NCBI RefSeq assembly: GCF_034119865.1
Contig: NZ_CP139421.1
Span: forward strand, 3,224,001 to 3,288,000
DNA from: Algoriphagus sp. NG3
GTDB lineage: Bacteria; Bacteroidota; Bacteroidia; Cytophagales; Cyclobacteriaceae
Length of the DNA stretch: 64,000 bases
Reading direction: 5' to 3'
Shown: one piece after another, positions 26,989 to 36,332 of the stretch
Numbering within the stretch: the stretch's first letter is position 1
Layout of the letters: each line of letters opens with the position of its first letter
Translations under genes and position numbers: made by a program
Notes under the pieces: model-generated
Databases searched by the model: none
What the model was told of the DNA's origin: nothing
Seen by the model: the letters and a program-made list of their open reading frames with translations, nothing else

Positions 26989-29067
26989 ATGAGCGATACT
27001 CCGAATAAAAACAAAAAATTTGTACCCAAGACACCTCAAAAGCCAAATTTCCCTAAATTCCAACTTTGGCTGATCATCGCTGCTGTAGCCGTTCTGCTTG
27101 GACTCACTTGGGTTCAAAATCGAAATGCCGTAGTTGATATTACCCAAAAGAGATTTGAAGACATGTATCTGGCTGGGGACGTGTCTAAAGTGACCATGGT
27201 AAAAAACATGGAGCGAGTGGATGTCACCTTGAAATCTACGGCTCTGTCCACCGAAAAGTATAAAACAGAGCTTGAATCTAATTCCACTTTTTTCAATCCT
27301 CAAGGCCCTCATTACTCCTTTCAGGTAGCTTCTGTAGATAAATTCGCCAATGATTTTGATACATTAAAAGAGCAAGTCCCACAGGAAGACAGGATAGAGT
27401 TATCTGTGGCCACTGAAGAAAATTGGAGTAGTTATTTTGGCAGTTTTGGTTTCTTGATTCTTCTTTTTGTGCTCTTCTGGTTTATGATGAGACGTATGGC
27501 TGGCCCTTCAGGCCCAGGTGGGCAGATATTCAACGTAGGAAAATCCAAAGCACAGCTATTCGATGCAGAAAACAAAGTAAAAATCACCTTTGACAATGTG
27601 GCAGGACTTGATGAAGCAAAAGAAGAAGTTCAGGAGATAGTTGAATTCCTGAAAAACCCAGGAAAATTCACCAAACTTGGTGGTAAAATCCCTAAGGGAG
27701 CTTTGCTGGTAGGCCCTCCAGGTACAGGTAAAACCTTGCTTGCAAAAGCTGTAGCTGGTGAAGCCGGCGTGCCATTCTTCACACTGTCAGGATCTGATTT
27801 TGTGGAAATGTTTGTCGGTGTAGGTGCTGCACGTGTCAGGGATTTGTTTAAGCAAGCCAAGGAAAAAGCTCCTTGCATCATCTTTATAGATGAGATCGAT
27901 GCCATAGGCCGATCAAGAGGCAAAGGACAGATGCCAGGCTCCAATGACGAAAGAGAAAACACGCTCAACTCTTTATTGGTGGAAATGGACGGATTTGGAA
28001 CTGACACTGGTGTAATCGTAGTAGCAGCTACCAACAGACCGGATGTCCTGGACAGTGCATTGCTCAGACCGGGACGTTTTGACAGGCAGATATCCATAGA
28101 CAAGCCGGATATCAATGGGCGTGAAGCAATTTTCAAAGTTCACCTTAAGCCGATCAAAACAGCAGATGATGTAGATCCAAAAAAATGTGCTGCCCAGACG
28201 CCCGGCTTTGCCGGAGCAGAGATCGCAAATGTTTGTAATGAAGCTGCCTTAATTGCTGCCAGACGTAATAAAACAGCCGTAGATATGCAGGATTTCCAGG
28301 ATGCGGTAGATCGGGTGATTGGTGGACTGGAAAAGAAAAACAAGATCATCTCTCCTGAAGAAAAGAAAATCGTTGCCTTCCATGAAGCAGGCCATGCGGT
28401 GGCGGGCTGGTTCTTGGAGCATGCAGATCCACTAGTCAAAGTAAGTATAGTACCGCGGGGAGTGGCTGCTTTGGGCTATGCCCAATACCTTCCAAAAGAG
28501 CAGTTCCTTTATCAAACCGAACAGCTAATGGACGAGATGTGTATGACCTTAGGAGGCCGGGCTGCTGAGGAGATTATTTTCAAGAAAATATCCACAGGTG
28601 CCCTGAGTGACCTGGAGCGGGTGACGAAAATGGCCTATTCCATTGTCTCTATATATGGAATGAACGATAAAATAGGAAATGTCTCCTTCTACGACTCCAA
28701 AGGAGATGGTTACAAAATGACCAAACCTTACTCGGAAACTACAGCCGAAGTCATTGATGAGGAAGTTAGAAAGCTGATACAATCAGCATATGACCGCACC
28801 AAAGAGTTGCTGACGCACCGGATCAAAGAGTTGGAAATTTTGGCGAAAGAGCTTTTAGAGAAGGAAATTCTCTTCCAGGCTGATCTGGAACGTCTGATAG
28901 GCAAAAGACCTTTTGACAAGGAAACCACCTATCAAGCTTTCACCAATAAGAAAGAGGTGACCAAGGATCCTGACTTACCTTCTAAAGCCAGTGAAGAGGG
29001 CTCTGATTCTGCAGGCCCTTTAAAAGACCCCATACCGGAGCCAAATTCAGATAATCGAATCTTATAA
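26989..29067 (+). CDS. ftsH: ATP-dependent zinc metalloprotease FtsH
   Basis: A 692-residue membrane-anchored AAA+ protease that degrades unneeded membrane and regulatory proteins. Two transmembrane helices (about residues 25-42 and 145-165) bracket a periplasmic domain. Walker A GPPGTGKT starts at residue 242, Walker B is IIFIDEID, the second region of homology is [18 protein letters not shown], and the zinc site HEAGH starts at residue 465. A Ser/Pro/Asp-rich C-terminal tail follows residue 650. A strong terminator ends the transcript. Confidence 0.97.
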   Translation: MSDTPNKNKKFVPKTPQKPNFPKFQLWLIIAAVAVLLGLTWVQNRNAVVDITQKRFEDMYLAGDVSKVTMVKNMERVDVTLKSTALSTEKYKTELESNSTFFNPQGPHYSFQVASVDKFANDFDTLKEQVPQEDRIELSVATEENWSSYFGSFGFLILLFVLFWFMMRRMAGPSGPGGQIFNVGKSKAQLFDAENKVKITFDNVAGLDEAKEEVQEIVEFLKNPGKFTKLGGKIPKGALLVGPPGTGKTLLAKAVAGEAGVPFFTLSGSDFVEMFVGVGAARVRDLFKQAKEKAPCIIFIDEIDAIGRSRGKGQMPGSNDERENTLNSLLVEMDGFGTDTGVIVVAATNRPDVLDSALLRPGRFDRQISIDKPDINGREAIFKVHLKPIKTADDVDPKKCAAQTPGFAGAEIANVCNEAALIAARRNKTAVDMQDFQDAVDRVIGGLEKKNKIISPEEKKIVAFHEAGHAVAGWFLEHADPLVKVSIVPRGVAALGYAQYLPKEQFLYQTEQLMDEMCMTLGGRAAEEIIFKKISTGALSDLERVTKMAYSIVSIYGMNDKIGNVSFYDSKGDGYKMTKPYSETTAEVIDEEVRKLIQSAYDRTKELLTHRIKELEILAKELLEKEILFQADLERLIGKRPFDKETTYQAFTNKKEVTKDPDLPSKASEEGSDSAGPLKDPIPEPNSDNRIL

Positions 29068-29071
29068 CAGT

Positions 29072-29099
29072 AGCCCCGATTTGCTCGGGGCTTTTTTTA
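29072..29099 (+). terminator. Intrinsic terminator after ftsH
   Basis: AGCCCCGA and TCGGGGCT form an 8-bp GC-rich stem with a 5-base loop, followed directly by seven to eight T residues. Confidence 0.9.
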
Positions 29100-29128
29100 T
29101 TTTCTCTTTACACGGTTTATCTTTAATC

Positions 29129-29905
29129 ATGCTATCGACCCCATTGGATTTTCCGCTGCATGGAAAAAAGCTGTACTTCGCATCTGACTTTCACCTGGGA
29201 GCACCGAATGAATCCGAGAGTAAAATCCGGGAACAACGGATCATCCGCTGGCTGGATTATATTGCAGAAGATGCAGCAGCCATCTTTCTTGTAGGGGATA
29301 TTTTTGATTTTTGGTTTGAATATGGGCAGGTTATCCCCAAGGGCTTTATTCCATTTATCTCCAAAATCAACCAATTGAGAGACCGTGGGATCCCTATCAT
29401 CTTTTTTACCGGAAACCATGATTTATGGATGGGGGATTATTTTACCAATGAACTGGGAATCCCGGTTTATACCCACCCCATCGAATTAAAGGTTGAGGGA
29501 AAATCTATCCTTGTAGGCCACGGTGATGGCTTGGGGCCGGGAGACAGTTCTTATAAATTTCTGAAAAAGGTATTTACCAACCCCCTAGCCCAGTGGTTAT
29601 TCCGCTGGTTTCACCCTGATCTGGGGATCAAGCTCGCCAAGAGCTGGTCTGGTCATAGCCGTATTACCAACATGGAGAAAGAAGAAAATCATTTTCTAGG
29701 TGAGGGTGAATGGCTTTGGACCTATTGCAAGGAAATTGAAGAAAAGAAGCATCACGATTTCTATATTTTTGGGCACAGACATCTTCCGCTTGAGCTCAAT
29801 GTAGGGTCTGGTTCTACCTATTTTAACTTGGGAGAATGGGTCACCCAAAACACCTACCTATCATTTGACGTAAAGGAAGCCAAACTCCTTACCTTCGAAG
29901 AATGA
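29129..29905 (+). CDS. lpxH: UDP-2,3-diacylglucosamine diphosphatase (LpxH type)
   Basis: A 258-residue calcineurin-like phosphoesterase that hydrolyses UDP-2,3-diacylglucosamine to lipid X in lipid A synthesis, at the inner face of the membrane. Metal motifs: ASDFHLGAP, VGDIFDFWFEYG, FTGNHDLWMGDY, LVGHGDGLGPGDSSYKF and FGHRHLP. An upstream TTG at 29081 in frame lies inside the ftsH terminator, so the ATG at 29129 is taken. Overlaps the following exported-protein gene by four bases (ATGA). Confidence 0.93.
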   Translation: MLSTPLDFPLHGKKLYFASDFHLGAPNESESKIREQRIIRWLDYIAEDAAAIFLVGDIFDFWFEYGQVIPKGFIPFISKINQLRDRGIPIIFFTGNHDLWMGDYFTNELGIPVYTHPIELKVEGKSILVGHGDGLGPGDSSYKFLKKVFTNPLAQWLFRWFHPDLGIKLAKSWSGHSRITNMEKEENHFLGEGEWLWTYCKEIEEKKHHDFYIFGHRHLPLELNVGSGSTYFNLGEWVTQNTYLSFDVKEAKLLTFEE

Positions 29906-30732
29906 AATCCTTGGGAATATTTTTAGTGCTTATTTACTCCTTCTCCACTAATGCACAAAACCAGGAAATACTAGGTGTCCCTATCGCAAAAATCAGGATT
30001 AATGACCTGGATTTGATTTCTTTTGACAACAGGGATCAGCTATTTGCCAGTAACACATCAGGAGATATTCACCTATTTAGCAAGGAGGGGAAGCATCAGA
30101 ACCTCTTCTCTCCAGCTAGGCAGGGGAGACTGGACCAGCTTGAAGCTGCACGTACAGTCAGCATTTTTAGTTTTTCATCAGATCTGCAGGAATATAGGGT
30201 ACTGGATAGGTTTCTCAATCCCTTGGCTGAAAATGGCTTTTCCTTCTCAGAAGTAACTTTGGCCAAAGCTGCTACGCTGGGCAATAACAATGTGGTGTGG
30301 GTCTGGGATGAATCAGATATGACACTGAAATCACTGGATTACCTAAGAAATGTTCTCATCCAGTCGCAGCCTTTGAATTTGATTACAGGCTCTGAAACAC
30401 TTGAAGTGACAGAGATAAGGGAATTAAAAAACCGTCTCTTTATGAATGTCCCTGCTTCCGGAGTTTTCATCTTTGACAACCAGGGAAACCTAATGGGTAA
30501 AATAGAGGTAAAGGGAATCAAAAAATTGTGCTATTACAAAGAACACCTCCTATGGCTAGACGGAACCGGCCTAAAGGCAATTTCACTATCCTCCAACGAA
30601 ATCTTGGTGATTTTTGAATTAGACACGGAAACATCAGATTATCTACAAATCGGTCAGGAAAGACTCGCTCTGGTGTCTGGAGAACAAGTGACCCTCTATC
30701 CTATTCCCAGAATATTAAGATCATTTGAATGA
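29902..30732 (+). CDS. Exported hypothetical protein, probable beta-propeller
   Basis: A 276-residue protein with a signal peptide (MKSLGIFLVLIYSFSTNAQN). The mature part is built of repeating beta units of about 40-45 residues (LISFDNRDQLFASNTSGDIHLF, VSIFSFSSDLQEYRVLD, NNVVWVWDESDMTLKSL, GVFIFDNQGNLMGKI), as in small beta-propellers. No catalytic residues are evident. Coupled to lpxH by a four-base overlap, a pairing that suggests an envelope role, but the function is unknown. Confidence 0.72.
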   Translation: MKSLGIFLVLIYSFSTNAQNQEILGVPIAKIRINDLDLISFDNRDQLFASNTSGDIHLFSKEGKHQNLFSPARQGRLDQLEAARTVSIFSFSSDLQEYRVLDRFLNPLAENGFSFSEVTLAKAATLGNNNVVWVWDESDMTLKSLDYLRNVLIQSQPLNLITGSETLEVTEIRELKNRLFMNVPASGVFIFDNQGNLMGKIEVKGIKKLCYYKEHLLWLDGTGLKAISLSSNEILVIFELDTETSDYLQIGQERLALVSGEQVTLYPIPRILRSFE

Positions 30733-30856
30733 AGTGAAAATCGTATGAAGCACCTTCCCCTTCTTCAGGGGATTAAGCAAAACGGGAACAAACCCGAAAT
30801 CAAAAAAAGGCCATTCCATTTCTGAAACAGCCTTGATAAACATAACATTTTTCTGA

Positions 30857-31282
30857 TTAATTGACTTTAACCAGTTCTATATCAAAGATCAAATCTTTAC
30901 CGGCCAACTGATGGTTAGCATCCAATGTGATTTTCTTCTCATCCAGATCAGTCACGATCACTGGCATAGGCTGACCATTGCCGCCTTGCAAGGTCAGTTG
31001 CATCCCTATCTCAGGCTTGATATCAGCAGGAACCTGCTCGATGGGCACATCGATTATCATATCGTCCCTGCGCTCACCATAGGCCTCTGCGGCAGGGATC
31101 GTAACTGTCACCTTTTCGCCTAGCTCCATTCCATCCACTGCCGTATCAAATCCTTTGATCATATTTCCATCGCCTAAGGTAAATCCTAGCGGCTCACGAT
31201 TTGCTGAGGTATCAAATACGCTTCCATCTTCTAATTTACCGGTATAATGCACTTGAACTGCATCTCCTTTTTTAGCTTGCAT
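30857..31282 (-). CDS. FKBP-type peptidyl-prolyl cis-trans isomerase, SlyD-like
   Basis: A 141-residue cytosolic FKBP. The active-site region is VQVHYTGKLEDGSVFDTS ... FTLGDGNMIKGFDTAVDGM, and the inserted chaperone flap (AEAYGERRDDMIIDVPIEQV) is the SlyD-type IF domain. The metal-binding His-rich tail of E. coli SlyD is absent. Catalyses proline isomerisation and assists folding. Single-gene unit with a clear promoter element upstream. Confidence 0.92.
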   Translation of the reverse strand: MQAKKGDAVQVHYTGKLEDGSVFDTSANREPLGFTLGDGNMIKGFDTAVDGMELGEKVTVTIPAAEAYGERRDDMIIDVPIEQVPADIKPEIGMQLTLQGGNGQPMPVIVTDLDEKKITLDANHQLAGKDLIFDIELVKVN

Positions 31283-31305
31283 AGTCTTTTGTTTTAGTTA
31301 AACAA

Positions 31306-31313
31306 CAAAGGTA
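31306..31313 (-). promoter_or_regulatory. Promoter -7 element of the FKBP gene
   Basis: On the minus strand this reads TACCTTTG, an exact TAnnTTTG match, 23 bp before the ATG at 31282. The upstream element is not a clean TTG. Confidence 0.5.
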
Positions 31314-31424
31314 CAAAAATCTCTTAGGGATGAAAATCAAGGTTTTCTGTCCGATTTCGATATAAAACCGTACATTTTTGGACACTCTTAGTGCTAAAAC
31401 GTCCTAAATAGCCTAATATTAGGG

Positions 31425-31440
31425 TTGGCATCATTTTGCA
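31425..31440 (+). promoter_or_regulatory. Sigma-54-like -24/-12 sequence with short spacing
   Basis: TTGGCA-N5-TTGCA lies just upstream of the NtrC-type regulator. The GG to GC distance is 11 bases rather than the standard 12, so it may be non-functional. If used, transcription would begin near 31451, before the ATG at 31465 but after the one at 31447. Confidence 0.3.
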
Positions 31441-31464
31441 CCTAAAATGATCAAACAAATTACC

Positions 31465-32847
31465 ATGGAAAACCAAGAATTAGGCAAGATCCTTATTATT
31501 GATGATAATGAAGATTTACTCTTTGCCGCCAAAATGCTTTTGAAAAAGCATGCAAAAGAAGTAATGATCGAAAAGGATCCTCGAAGGATTCCTTTTTTAA
31601 TCAATAACAATAATTATGATGTAATACTTCTCGATATGAATTTCCGTGAGGACACCACCTCCGGTAAAGAAGGATTTCACTGGTTGAAGCAAATCAAAGA
31701 AATAGACCCAAAAGCTGTAGTGATCTTGATCACTGCCTTTGGGGATGTGGAGATGGCAGTTCAGGCGCTGAAAGAAGGGGCTACGGACTTTATACTGAAA
31801 CCCTGGCAAAACGAGAAACTGATCGCTACGCTGTCTGCTGCTATCCGGCTGAAGGAAAGTTATAATGAAGTCGATAAGCTGCAAAAGAAGCAAAAGCAGA
31901 TGCAATCCGACATGAAAAAACCCTATACAGACATCATAGGGCAGAGTGCTTCCATGAAAAACATTTTTTCCATCATTGACAAAGTAGCCCAGACAGATGC
32001 CAATGTGTTGATCTTAGGAGAAAACGGTACTGGTAAGGAACTAATAGCCAGAGCTATACATGACAGATCTCTCCGTAAGGATGAGATTTTTGTAGGGGTA
32101 GATATGGGGGCGATTACAGAGACCCTGTTTGAATCAGAATTGTTTGGACATAAAAAAGGTGCTTTTACTGACGCAAAAGATGATCGTGCAGGCCGGTTTG
32201 AAATTGCAGACAAAGGCTCCCTGTTTTTGGATGAAATCGGTAATCTTTCCCTACCACTGCAGTCTAAGCTATTGACTGTTTTGCAACGAAGAGAAGTGAC
32301 CAGAATCGGTACCAATAAAGCCATTCCTGTGGATATCCGACTGATCTGCGCCACTAATATGCCTCTACATGAAAGCATTGCGGATAATACATTCCGTCAG
32401 GATTTATTGTACAGGATCAATACCGTAGAGATATTTCTACCTCCCTTACGCGAAAGACAGGACGATATCCCGGTATTGGCCAATCATTTCTTAAAAAACT
32501 ATAGCCAGAAATACCGTAAAAACTTCACTGGCTTCACCACCGCCGGAATGGATTTACTACAGCACTATGCCTGGCCAGGAAATATCCGGGAACTCCAGCA
32601 TGCCATCGAGCGGGCAATAATCATGGCTGAAGGGGATGTACTGGATTCCAGAGACTTCTTCTTCCTATCCGCAAAACCTGCTTCCGACAAAGCACCTACC
32701 TCTGTTACGCTAAACCTAGATGACATGGAGAAGACTACCATTCAACGGGCTATAGACAAAAACGGTGGAAATATCTCAAAAGCAGCAAAAGAGCTAGGTT
32801 TGACGAGAGCTAGCTTGTATAGGAGGCTGGAAAAATATGGATTATAA
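31465..32847 (+). CDS. Sigma-54-dependent response regulator, NtrC family
   Basis: A 460-residue response regulator: receiver domain (phosphoacceptor Asp57 in DVILLDMNF), AAA+ sigma-54 interaction domain (Walker A LGENGTGKE; Walker B GSLFLDEIGN) and C-terminal Fis-type helix-turn-helix (NISKAAKELGLTRASLYRRL). The sigma-54 contact loop reads GAFTDA (residues 232-237) instead of GAFTGA. An in-frame ATG at 31447 would add six residues; 31465 fits the usual short N-terminus. The kinase gene follows with an 11-bp overlap, so the two form one signalling pair. Targets are not visible, but the EPS locus is next door. Confidence 0.92.
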   Translation: MENQELGKILIIDDNEDLLFAAKMLLKKHAKEVMIEKDPRRIPFLINNNNYDVILLDMNFREDTTSGKEGFHWLKQIKEIDPKAVVILITAFGDVEMAVQALKEGATDFILKPWQNEKLIATLSAAIRLKESYNEVDKLQKKQKQMQSDMKKPYTDIIGQSASMKNIFSIIDKVAQTDANVLILGENGTGKELIARAIHDRSLRKDEIFVGVDMGAITETLFESELFGHKKGAFTDAKDDRAGRFEIADKGSLFLDEIGNLSLPLQSKLLTVLQRREVTRIGTNKAIPVDIRLICATNMPLHESIADNTFRQDLLYRINTVEIFLPPLRERQDDIPVLANHFLKNYSQKYRKNFTGFTTAGMDLLQHYAWPGNIRELQHAIERAIIMAEGDVLDSRDFFFLSAKPASDKAPTSVTLNLDDMEKTTIQRAIDKNGGNISKAAKELGLTRASLYRRLEKYGL

Positions 32848-34180
32848 AGTCGGCTTATTAGGGAGAATCGCTTTTTTGGCAGCTTCTCTCTTTCTTCTTG
32901 CTTATGCTATCATAGATAGTTGGGGAGTCTTTATGACCTCCCTTTTACTCGTTTTGGTGGTATTCCAGATCATCTATTTGTTGAGGTATTCCGAAGGTTC
33001 ATTTAAGAAAGTGCGGATATTTCTGGACAATATCAAACAGGACAAATACTCTCAGCTCTATCCTGTCAAATTTGACGGGACAGAGACTGATGATCTTCAC
33101 ATAGAATTCAATGCTATTCTAGCCAAATTAAAAGAAGATCAGGCGGAGAAAGAAGCTAATTATCAATATTTCAGATCGGTATTTAAACACCTTAGCATAG
33201 GACTGATCACTTTCGGTGAAAATGGAGGAATACAAATCGTAAATACCGCCGCAAAGCGGATTCTCGATGTGGACCAACTTCAAAATATCGCTGAAATAGA
33301 ATATATAAATAAAGAACTTCATCTGGCGATCAACAACTTAAGGACAGGTGGGAGTGAATTGATCAAGATTGCACACCCAGACGGGATCATGCAGATTTCA
33401 GTTTATGTGATCGAATTGCTGATGCGCGGAGAAAAATTCAAATTGGTTTCCCTTCAGAATATCCAGTCCGAGCTGGAAGAGAAAGAAATGGAAGCCTGGC
33501 AAAACCTCGTGAAAATCCTGACACACGAAATCATGAATTCCATCGCTCCCATCTCATCTTTGGCAGGAACTATTCAAGGTGAGATCGAAGGCAAAATAGA
33601 AAATGTAGAACAAATCAGCCCTGCTGACATGGAAGATTATCTCATGGGGATCAGCACCATTGAAAAGCGTAGTCAGGGTTTGATCAGTTTTGTGTCGGAT
33701 TTTAGAAGTCTGGCGCATATACCTGCACCAAAATTCAGCAGTATCGCTATCGCAAAGCTTTTTCACCAGTTAGAAGTTCTCCTGCAACATCAACTTGAAA
33801 GTTTTCAAATTGAACTAATCAAAGAAATCAATCCAAAAGAACTTATTTTATTCGGAGACCAAACCCAGATTGAGCAGGTTCTGATCAACCTTACCCAAAA
33901 TGCCATCCAGGCAGTCGAGGACTCAGATATAAAACGGATTATACTCCGGGCATTTATAGATGAGGCAGGAAAGATAATACTGGAAATAGCTGATACGGGG
34001 AAAGGTATCGAAGAGGAAGCCCTTTCGAAGATTTTCATCCCATTCTTTACCACCAAGTCAAAGGGATCCGGGATCGGATTGAGCCTATCGAAGCAGATCA
34101 TGCGTCGCCATAAAGGCAATATTCAGGTAAGATCTGTGCTTGGTGAAGGCACTACGTTCAAGTTGATATTTAACGGGTAG
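32837..34180 (+). CDS. Membrane sensor histidine kinase (NtrY-like) paired with the NtrC-type regulator
   Basis: A 447-residue kinase. Two N-terminal transmembrane helices (about residues 8-28 and 30-50) are followed by a HAMP-like linker, a PAS domain (VFKHLSIGLITFGENGGIQI), and the dimerisation domain with His230 in LTHEIMNSIAPISSLAG. ATPase boxes: LINLTQNAIQAV (N), DTGKGIEEE (G1), FIPFFTTKSKGSGIGLSLS (F/G2). It lacks a sizeable periplasmic sensor, so it probably senses a cytosolic or membrane signal. Translationally coupled to the regulator; convergent with the sugar transferase gene 24 bp away, with no visible terminator. Confidence 0.92.
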   Translation: MDYKVGLLGRIAFLAASLFLLAYAIIDSWGVFMTSLLLVLVVFQIIYLLRYSEGSFKKVRIFLDNIKQDKYSQLYPVKFDGTETDDLHIEFNAILAKLKEDQAEKEANYQYFRSVFKHLSIGLITFGENGGIQIVNTAAKRILDVDQLQNIAEIEYINKELHLAINNLRTGGSELIKIAHPDGIMQISVYVIELLMRGEKFKLVSLQNIQSELEEKEMEAWQNLVKILTHEIMNSIAPISSLAGTIQGEIEGKIENVEQISPADMEDYLMGISTIEKRSQGLISFVSDFRSLAHIPAPKFSSIAIAKLFHQLEVLLQHQLESFQIELIKEINPKELILFGDQTQIEQVLINLTQNAIQAVEDSDIKRIILRAFIDEAGKIILEIADTGKGIEEEALSKIFIPFFTTKSKGSGIGLSLSKQIMRRHKGNIQVRSVLGEGTTFKLIFNG

Positions 34181-34204
34181 TTTATGTGAGCCTTTTACCT
34201 TGAA

Positions 34205-34891
34205 TTAATATGCGTTCTTGTTCCTAAAAAACAAACTGTAAAAAGTCAAGATTATTATTTTTAAATCAAGTAAAAAACTCCAGTTCTTAATATAGAATAG
34301 GTCATATCTCAAACGGGCATTCATATCGAATGTATCCCGAATTTCGCCTCGATAGCCCTTTGCTTGTGCAAGACCTGTAATCCCCGGCTTCACCATATGT
34401 CTGAACATAAAATTCTCAATTTTTTCAGCAAATTCTTTATTCATAGGAATTGCATGAGGCCTAGGTCCGACTATCGCCATTTCTCCTGCCATTACATTCA
34501 GTAGCTGAGGTAATTCATCTAAACTGCTTTTTCTAAGAAAAGCCCCGACTTTTGTAACCCTAGTATCGCCTTTAGTGGCTTGCTTGAAATCACTTTCAGG
34601 TTCAAATTTCATACTTCTGAACTTCAGACAGTAGAAGGGTACATTGTTTTGACCATGCCTAAGTTGTTTGTAAAACACAGGGCCATTTGACTCCAACCTT
34701 ATTAGCAAAGCGATTATTGGAAATAACCAGCTTGCAACTAGGATAAGGAAAATACTTACAAGCAAAATTTCAAGAATCCTTCTTGCGATTGTCTGTGAAC
34801 TATCCAATAGATTGATTGAATAGCTGTTGACAAAAAAATCAGGACTTATCGAAAAGTTTTGAATTCTATTGAGTTTTGAAATTGTAGCCAT
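34205..34891 (-). CDS. Initiating sugar transferase (PglC/WbaP-core type)
   Basis: A 228-residue monotopic phosphoglycosyl transferase that puts the first sugar phosphate on undecaprenyl phosphate. Only the catalytic core is present: a hydrophobic hairpin (LEILLVSIFLILVASWLFPI), the segment VFYKQLRHGQNNVPFYCLKF, the active-site region KSSLDELPQLLNVMAGEM, and VGPRPHA, ending LRYDLFYIKNWSFLLDLKII. The four-helix and CoA-binding-like domains of full WbaP are missing, as in the short class. It likely starts synthesis of the polysaccharide encoded by the plus-strand genes that follow, though it is transcribed away from them. Confidence 0.9.
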   Translation of the reverse strand: MATISKLNRIQNFSISPDFFVNSYSINLLDSSQTIARRILEILLVSIFLILVASWLFPIIALLIRLESNGPVFYKQLRHGQNNVPFYCLKFRSMKFEPESDFKQATKGDTRVTKVGAFLRKSSLDELPQLLNVMAGEMAIVGPRPHAIPMNKEFAEKIENFMFRHMVKPGITGLAQAKGYRGEIRDTFDMNARLRYDLFYIKNWSFLLDLKIIILTFYSLFFRNKNAY

Positions 34892-35314
34892 AGCAAGAGC
34901 GATTTTTTTTATGAAAAATTACCTTCAGCGACTTGTGAAAATTTTATCGTCATTTTTCGGTATAAAGCTAGGCAATAAATAACTGAAACACCAAATGAAA
35001 CACATTTTTTTTTATTTGAAATACATTTTTTATTAAAAAATAAATCCGAATCAACCACAAATTATTGAAAACGTGATCATTACAATCGATAAGAGAATCA
35101 CATATGTCAGAACGACATTCAATGAGGCTGAAAAATTATTCCAAAAGAGGGGAAATAGGATACCGTTTTACTATTAAAAAAAAGAGGAAATATTTTTTTT
35201 ACATACATTTTCTTGCTTTTTAAATATTAATTAAAGTAATTTGATCGAAAATAAGCAGGTTTAGGCTTGCAATAAACAGTAGGCTTTAAAACACTATAAG
35301 ATATACTTGAAAAA
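34892..35314. other. AT-rich divergent intergenic region
   Basis: 423 bp without a gene between the sugar transferase and the Gfo/Idh gene. Long A and T runs; a candidate promoter for the rightward gene near 35240-35269. A half-copy (AAATACAT, 35020-35027) of the palindrome core seen at 37861 is present. Nothing else is recognised. Confidence 0.5.
35240..35269 (+). promoter_or_regulatory. Candidate promoter of the Gfo/Idh gene
   Basis: TTTG at 35240-35243, 18-bp spacer, TAGGCTTG at 35262-35269 (one mismatch to TAnnTTTG). Expected start about 35275, giving a leader near 40 bases. Confidence 0.4.
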
Positions 35315-36331
35315 ATGGTAAAAATCGCTTTGATCGGGGCAGGAAAAATGGGGTTATCCCATCTTTCAATTTTAGGAGCTCATCCTAATGTAAAAATCGT
35401 GGGAGTCTGTGATACCTCAAAAATGGTTGTGCAGGTTCTTGAAAGATACAGTGGCTATAAATGTTTCTCTGACTATATAAAGATGGTCGAGGAAACTCAA
35501 CCTGACGCCGTATTTGTTTCGGTACCTACCAAGTACCATTACCCTATGGTGAAGGAACTTTTACAGAGAGGGATCAATGTATTTACTGAAAAGCCCTTTT
35601 GTCTGAATCCTGAAGAAAGTATTGAACTGGCTCAGCTTGCCAAGAAAGCAGGTGTCATAAATCAGGTAGGCTACCATAATAAATTTGTAGGGACTTTCCG
35701 GGAGGTCAAAAGACTCGTAAAAGCGGGAGCTATTGGAGAAATCACCCATTTTCAAGGTGAAGCTTACGGGCCTGTGGTAGTGAAGAAAAAGAGTGAAACA
35801 TGGAGATCCGACCCTACAGAAGGAGGAGGATGTCTTATGGATTATGCTTCTCATGTAATTGACCTGATTAACGACATCATCTCACCAATTGAATCTTGCA
35901 AGGGATCCATCCTTAAATCTATTTATTCTAAAAATGTAGATGATTCTGTATATGCTTTGGTTGGTATTGAATCTGGAGTATCAGGCGTCATTTCGGTAAA
36001 CTGGAGTGATGAAACCTACCGTAAAATGTCAACTTCCATCACGATTATCGGTACTGAAGGGAAAATTGAATCTGATGCGAATGAACTGAAAGTATATTTT
36101 AAAGGTGACAAATTCCCAAAAGGCTATTCAAAAGGATGGAATGTAAAGTATGTGACAGATCTTACAGATGAGGTGGCCTTCTATCTCAGGGGAGAAGAAT
36201 ATTCAGCCCAAATAGATTACTTCATAAAATCTGTGAAAGGAGAAAACAGTCATGACATCAACACATTTGATAGTGCCTGGAGAACAGATAAATCAATTTC
36301 ATTAATCAAGAAACAATCAAGCTACGCATAA
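35315..36331 (+). CDS. Gfo/Idh/MocA family oxidoreductase
   Basis: A 338-residue NAD(P)-dependent oxidoreductase. The Rossmann motif is ALIGAGKMGLSHLSIL and the catalytic EKP motif is in NVFTEKPFCLNPEE; the C-terminal beta-sheet domain begins GEITHFQGEAYGP. Members oxidise or epimerise sugars or sugar nucleotides. It is one base upstream of the TIM-barrel gene, so the two form a unit; placed in a polysaccharide locus, it probably modifies a precursor sugar. The exact substrate is unknown. Confidence 0.9.
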   Translation: MVKIALIGAGKMGLSHLSILGAHPNVKIVGVCDTSKMVVQVLERYSGYKCFSDYIKMVEETQPDAVFVSVPTKYHYPMVKELLQRGINVFTEKPFCLNPEESIELAQLAKKAGVINQVGYHNKFVGTFREVKRLVKAGAIGEITHFQGEAYGPVVVKKKSETWRSDPTEGGGCLMDYASHVIDLINDIISPIESCKGSILKSIYSKNVDDSVYALVGIESGVSGVISVNWSDETYRKMSTSITIIGTEGKIESDANELKVYFKGDKFPKGYSKGWNVKYVTDLTDEVAFYLRGEEYSAQIDYFIKSVKGENSHDINTFDSAWRTDKSISLIKKQSSYA

Positions 36332-36332
36332 T

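Noticed and set aside
27630..28136. 168-codon minus-strand frame inside ftsH
   Set aside because: Mirror of the AAA+ coding sequence; composition is that of a shadow frame.
30757..30771. CCCCT-TCTTC-AGGGG hairpin as terminator of the lpxH unit
   Set aside because: Only a 5-bp stem and no T run; too weak to list.
31923..32378. 151-codon minus-strand frame in the response-regulator gene
   Set aside because: Antisense shadow of the conserved sigma-54 interaction domain.
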